From positions 1 through 64,000 of the forward strand of contig JAUNBF010000009.1 in the NCBI GenBank assembly GCA_030527185.1: a DNA stretch of 64,000 nt, in the 5' to 3' direction. Below are positions 60,733 through 64,000 of the stretch, piece by piece. Under the pieces are notes generated by a model. That model made no database searches. It was not told the origin of the DNA and saw only the letters and a list, made by a program, of their open reading frames with translations. Origin of the DNA: Planctomycetia bacterium. GTDB lineage: Bacteria; Planctomycetota; Planctomycetia; Pirellulales; Thermoguttaceae. Position numbers and translations under genes: made by a program. Numbering within the stretch: position 1 is the stretch's first letter; the number at the start of each line of letters is the position of its first letter.

Positions 60733-62022
60733 CTATTTCGCCAACGGGAGTGTCTGGGGTTCATACGGATGATTCCGTTTCCGAACGACCTGCGCTTTGA
60801 TGATTTTATCCGCTTCGTTCAGTCCGGTATCCGTTTCGTATTCCCCTTCGTGGACATTCATGCGTTCCAGTGCGGAAATCACCTCAATTCCACTGATTAC
60901 CCGTCCGAAAACGGTATATTTTCCGTCGAGATGCGGCGTGGGAACCAGGGTGATGAAAAACTGGGAACCGGCACTATTAGGCGCGGCGGAATGAGCCATA
61001 CTCAACGAACCACGAAAATGTTTCCGGGCGTCGGGACGTTTGAATTCATCCGGGATGGAATAACCGGGATTGCCAGCTCCATCGGGCGTCGGGCTGCCGG
61101 TCTGAGCCATGAAGCCGGAAATGACGGTATGGAAATCGTTGTTGTTGTAGAATCCCTTTTCCACCAGCGAAATAAAATTCGCCACCGTATTGGGTGCCTG
61201 ATCCTCAAACAATTCGACGAGTACATTCCCCTTCGAGGTCTGCAACAACACGCGGGGAAGCGTTTTTTCCTGAACTTCCTTTTGACGCAATGCCGATTCC
61301 GCTTTCCACGCTTCGGTATAATAGGGAATCGACTCCTGATAAGCCCCTCCCGATTGTGTCAGTTGATTGTTCCGCAGTGCCTCATTAAAACAGAGCCGTG
61401 CCACGTCGAATTTATTGACCATAAATGCCGCGATTCCCGCCATTTCATAAAGCATCGGTTCTTTTTCATGGATTTTCTTTCCCATCAGTTCGCGGGAAAG
61501 TCCGATTGCCACTTCATATTGGTCTTCATCCAACGCGGAAGCAAGCAGAAAAAGTGTGTAGGAAATCACTTCCGGGTTTTGCGGATTGGCCTGCCACGCC
61601 AGCTCGATCAAATCCTGTGTCTGGTGGTACAAATCGTGTACTTCTTTGGATAGCTTCCGAAGTCGCGGTGCCATCTCCTTTTGCTCTTTTTCGTCCGCGT
61701 CCACGATTTTTTCCGAAAGTTCGTCATGCTCGTCAATAATGGAATCGAGTTTGCGATAAGCTCGGACAAATTCCGCCAAGGCCTGCTGTGGTGAAAGTTG
61801 CGACTGGGTCTTCTTTCCAAAGGTCTGCGTCAGGTCTGGAACAGGGTCGCAGCAATCGTCTTCCGCTCCCGCAGCAATGGCACTTCTGCCGGAGGGAGCC
61901 GTTTTTCCCACACGTGCCGACTCCACGGAGGGTCGCGTTGTCTGTCCCCAAAGAATCATGCCTGAAAAGAACCACCCTGCCAACAACAGGAAACCTGCTT
62001 TTTTCCCAACATTCTGAATCAT
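60733..62022 (-). CDS. Exported cyclophilin-type peptidyl-prolyl isomerase with helical N-terminal domain
   Basis: 429 residues, signal peptide ending at LWG-QT. Residues about 75-250 are helical and TPR-like. The C-terminal 180 residues are a cyclophilin: VANFISLVEKGFYNNNDFH, GSQFFITLVPTPHLDGKYTV. The active-site FHRVI reads FHTVI, so the catalytic Arg is replaced by Thr, and the usual GG or GD after FMxQ is GS. Isomerase activity may be reduced, leaving a chaperone role for exported proteins, in keeping with the SecA gene next to it. Confidence 0.85.
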   Translation of the reverse strand: MIQNVGKKAGFLLLAGWFFSGMILWGQTTRPSVESARVGKTAPSGRSAIAAGAEDDCCDPVPDLTQTFGKKTQSQLSPQQALAEFVRAYRKLDSIIDEHDELSEKIVDADEKEQKEMAPRLRKLSKEVHDLYHQTQDLIELAWQANPQNPEVISYTLFLLASALDEDQYEVAIGLSRELMGKKIHEKEPMLYEMAGIAAFMVNKFDVARLCFNEALRNNQLTQSGGAYQESIPYYTEAWKAESALRQKEVQEKTLPRVLLQTSKGNVLVELFEDQAPNTVANFISLVEKGFYNNNDFHTVISGFMAQTGSPTPDGAGNPGYSIPDEFKRPDARKHFRGSLSMAHSAAPNSAGSQFFITLVPTPHLDGKYTVFGRVISGIEVISALERMNVHEGEYETDTGLNEADKIIKAQVVRKRNHPYEPQTLPLAK

Positions 62023-62063
62023 TCTCTACTGTCCTTTCCGTCTAAACAAAAATGTTTTCAAGC

Positions 62064-62092
62064 AGTTTACCATTTCTACCAAAGAATGGCAA
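62064..62092 (-). promoter_or_regulatory. Promoter of the cyclophilin-secA operon
   Basis: On the minus strand TTGCCA (62092-62087), a 17-bp spacer and TAAACT (62069-62064). Confidence 0.7.
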
Positions 62093-62144
62093 GGTCAGTT
62101 TCCCCGAAAATCCACAGAAATTTCGCAATTCCTCGAAAACCGAC

Positions 62145-62173
62145 TTGCGGGAGATACAAAAATCCAGTATACT
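62145..62173 (+). promoter_or_regulatory. Promoter of the rsmD-uppP operon
   Basis: TTGCGG at 62145-62150, a 17-bp spacer and TATACT at 62168-62173. Confidence 0.7.
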
Positions 62174-62232
62174 ATACTTTCATTTGTTAAACGTGGGACG
62201 CTTGTCTGAATCGTATTGGTGGGAGTGTGAAA

Positions 62233-62853
62233 ATGGTGGCAAAAAAATATCGAAAACCATCCGAAGAAGTCGATTCGGTGGGATTGCGAATCATCGGCGG
62301 AAAATTTCGCGGAAGAAAACTGGCTTACGCGGGCGATCGCCGAGTCCGTCCCATGAAAGACCGTGTTCGTGAGGCCACATTCAACCTGATTCATCGATAT
62401 GTGCCCGGCTCGTATGTTTTGGACCTGTTTGGCGGAACCGGGGCGCTCGGACTGGAAGCGATCAGCCGTGGAGCCATCGGTTGTACCTTCACGGAACAAC
62501 ATTTTCCCACCGCTCGTATTATCCAACAGAATATCACCACACTGGGGGTTGAAGCCCAGACACAATTGTGGGTGGGAGATGTTTTTCTAACCTATCAGAA
62601 AGAGCCGGATTTGCCTGTAGCGCATCCCTGGCTCGTATTTTGTTCGCCGCCGTACCGTTTTTTTAAGGAACGAACGGAGACACTGTGCCAACTCCTTGCC
62701 CGGTTGTATTTCCGCGCTCCGGCTGGAAGTGTGTTTGTCGCGGAGTCCGACACGACGTTTGACTGGCACGCGTTCGACGACCTCGGTCCGTGGGAAATAC
62801 GGACTTATCCACCCGCCGTTTTAGGCATTCACCGAAAGGAGGAAACGCCATGA
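62233..62853 (+). CDS. rsmD: 16S rRNA (guanine966-N2)-methyltransferase RsmD
   Basis: 206 residues from ATG 62233 (GGGAG seven bases upstream). RsmD methylates G966 of 16S rRNA in the assembling 30S subunit. Motifs are LRIIGGKFRGRKL, the RPMKDRVREATFN stretch, SAM-binding DLFGGTGALGLEA and the catalytic SPPY (usually DPPY). Its stop overlaps the start of uppP by 4 bases (ATGA). Confidence 0.92.
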   Translation: MVAKKYRKPSEEVDSVGLRIIGGKFRGRKLAYAGDRRVRPMKDRVREATFNLIHRYVPGSYVLDLFGGTGALGLEAISRGAIGCTFTEQHFPTARIIQQNITTLGVEAQTQLWVGDVFLTYQKEPDLPVAHPWLVFCSPPYRFFKERTETLCQLLARLYFRAPAGSVFVAESDTTFDWHAFDDLGPWEIRTYPPAVLGIHRKEETP

Positions 62854-63683
62854 CAGAAACGCTTCAGATTTTATTACTGGCCATTCTCCAGGGAATTACG
62901 GAATTTTTGCCGATCAGTTCCTCGGCACATCTCGTTTTTTTGCAGGAAATTCTGGAAAAGTGCGGATTGTCCACCATAGAGGAAACGTACACGTTGGGAA
63001 TTGCGCTCCATCTCGCTTCCCTGCTGGCCATTCTCTGCTACTACTGGCGACCATTGCTGCGGCTGGCGTTGGGACGGGATATTCCGTTGTTGAAGCTGAT
63101 TATCTGGGGTTCGTTGCCAGTTGCCATTGTGGGGTTTGGCGTCAAACTATTCCTGGACGATTTTTTTGAGGAAAAGATTTTTAACAACGTCCCTCTGGTC
63201 GCCTGCCTGCTCTGGGTCACGGCGGCAGTTCTCCTGGTGGGGCAGAAAATTTCCATGCAAAATCCTCACCATCGAAAAAATCGTCACTGGCGGAAAAACC
63301 TCAAAACGCTTTCCGCGCGACGGGCATTGGGAATTGGGCTGGCTCAGGCGGTCGCCATTTTGCCCGGCATTTCCCGAAGTGGTTCCACCATTACCGCCGG
63401 ATTGGCGTTTGGCTTGAAACGAAACGATGCCGCCACATTCTCTTTCCTCCTCGCCATTCCTGCCATTGGCGGAGCGGGACTGGTGGAAATCCTGAAAGTG
63501 GCGAAAGACGGCGTGGGGGAAATCTCCGTATTTCCTTTAATCTTGGGATTTATCGTCTGTTTCATCGTCAGCCTGCTGAGTCTCCACCTCTTGATTCGGC
63601 TCTTGCGAATGCGTCAGATTGGTATCTTTGCGTGGTACCTGATTCCGATGGGATTTTTCATGCTCCTACTGGGTTGTTGGTAA
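62850..63683 (+). CDS. uppP: Undecaprenyl-diphosphatase UppP (BacA)
   Basis: 277 residues from ATG 62850, preceded by a perfect AAAGGAGG; a longer frame inside rsmD was rejected. The integral membrane enzyme recycles the lipid carrier for cell-wall and surface polysaccharides. Motifs are LQGITEFLPISSSAHL near 12-27 and ILPGISRSGSTITAGLAFGL near 190. Several transmembrane helices follow. Translationally coupled to rsmD. Confidence 0.93.
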   Translation: MTETLQILLLAILQGITEFLPISSSAHLVFLQEILEKCGLSTIEETYTLGIALHLASLLAILCYYWRPLLRLALGRDIPLLKLIIWGSLPVAIVGFGVKLFLDDFFEEKIFNNVPLVACLLWVTAAVLLVGQKISMQNPHHRKNRHWRKNLKTLSARRALGIGLAQAVAILPGISRSGSTITAGLAFGLKRNDAATFSFLLAIPAIGGAGLVEILKVAKDGVGEISVFPLILGFIVCFIVSLLSLHLLIRLLRMRQIGIFAWYLIPMGFFMLLLGCW

Positions 63684-63748
63684 TGAATCATGACGTCATT
63701 CCCATTTTCCGTTTTTCAAAATCCGAAAACAATCCCAAAAATTTCTTG

Positions 63749-63780
63749 TTTGTCGCAAATTTATGGGGTATTTTGTCGCA
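63749..63780 (+). promoter_or_regulatory. Direct-repeat operator candidate upstream of the last gene
   Basis: TTTGTCGCA occurs at 63749-63757 and 63772-63780, 23 bp apart, shortly before the -35 box at 63799. The spacing resembles the twin sites at 39946-39986, whose core (TTTTTGCG) is similar. Confidence 0.5.
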
Positions 63781-63798
63781 TTATTGAGATGGAAAGGA

Positions 63799-63826
63799 TT
63801 GACTTTCAAAAATTTTAGGGTATAAT
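63799..63826 (+). promoter_or_regulatory. Promoter of the last gene
   Basis: TTGACT at 63799-63804, a 16-bp spacer and consensus TATAAT at 63821-63826. GAGGAGA precedes ATG 63890. Confidence 0.8.
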
Positions 63827-63889
63827 AAAAGTTCAGAGTTGGGATTGCGTTTTTCCAACGTAGAAGAAATTTTTTTGAGGAGAATGACA

Positions 63890-64000
63890 ATGAAAAAGGC
63901 TATTTGTTGTATTTTACCCCCCCCCCCGATTTTATCGTAAGAGGGGTTGGTCTTGTTGGAATTCTTTGGGGATTTTCTATTCCTCTGATTGCCGCGGAAG
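63890..64000 (+). CDS. Start of an exported protein with a C11 run (partial)
   Basis: ATG 63890 with GAGGAGA upstream. After nine codons (MKKAICCIL) comes C11 (63917-63927). As written the frame ends at TAA a few codons later. With 12 or 9 C it continues as a signal peptide: DFIVRGVGLVGILWGFSIP, then LIAA-E at the window edge. The layout (strong promoter, start, homopolymer, signal peptide core) is that of the genes at 15328 and 25274. The mature protein lies outside the window. Confidence 0.65.
63917..63927. repeat. Homopolymer C11
   Basis: It falls at codons 10-13 of the gene starting at 63890. Confidence 0.9.

Noticed and set aside
63696-63890. 64-codon minus-strand frame
   Set aside because: It covers a clear plus-strand promoter and operator-like repeats and has no ribosome site.

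Overview
The window looks like a chromosome segment of a Planctomycetota bacterium, probably a host- or gut-associated lineage (inference from gene families; no rRNA or tRNA gene was seen to confirm it). The pointers are pseudopilin/DUF1559 proteins, PEP-CTERM (exosortase) signals, LamG proteins, tandem DUF1080 domains, an SHD1-domain protein, a hydrazine-synthase-alpha-like multi-domain haem protein, a short SecA and XylR-type AraC regulators. Base composition looks near 50% GC. Many genes have a clear housekeeping promoter with a 17-bp spacer and a purine-rich ribosome binding site.

Layout. 0.5-4.2 kb: secreted glycerophosphodiesterase, ROK sugar kinase and Uup-type ABC-F ATPase in one operon. 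4.4-10.5 kb: lactonase, tandem DUF1080 protein, TilS, a SUMF1-fold protein and a metallo-beta-lactamase-fold hydrolase. 10.57-11.40 kb: a decayed IS5-family insertion sequence with terminal repeats and target duplication. 11.4-25.1 kb: an MFS transporter, an exported PEP-CTERM/pseudopilin gene pair, and a seven-part minus-strand glycan cluster (GH84-like, TIM-barrel, SIS domain, Gfo/Idh/MocA-like pair, GH67N/GH89-like) with a divergent XylR-type regulator. 25.2-32.4 kb: two large LamG proteins fused to pseudopilin domains around a second XylR-type regulator. 32.4-41.6 kb: tandem GDSL hydrolase, Nramp-like transporter, IS remnant, HZS-alpha-like haem protein and a third XylR-type regulator. 41.8-42.5 kb: hicAB. 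42.6-57.6 kb: sialate O-acetylesterase, SHD1/propeller protein, lipoprotein, nagB-nagA-sodium symporter, SpoIIE-like phosphatase, bisphosphate nucleotidase, HU and a sialidase-like protein. 57.8-64 kb: radical SAM protein, short SecA, cyclophilin, RsmD, UppP and the start of another exported protein.

How it fits together. The catabolic genes (GH84-like, GH89-like, sialate esterase, sialidase-like, nagA/nagB, Na+ symporter) suggest foraging on amino-sugar- and sialic-acid-containing glycans such as mucin. The MFS gene and the glycan cluster share a 41-bp upstream element, so they may form one regulon.

The most striking signal concerns exported surface proteins. Three genes (starts at 15328 minus, 25274 plus, 63890 plus) carry a 10-11 nt C/G run just after the start codon. 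All three are out of frame as written, and each would be restored by a one-base change. This is what slipped-strand phase variation looks like, although sequencing error in homopolymers is the main alternative. In the same family an exosortase-type signal is followed by a prepilin leader, either as two overlapping genes (13.7 kb) or as one fused reading frame (27.3 kb). A third copy has lost both signals by an in-frame deletion (31.6 kb). The two LamG genes share a nearly identical 37-bp promoter element. Separately, a 130-bp structured repeat (5647 and 21619) shows paired compensatory changes in two hairpins.
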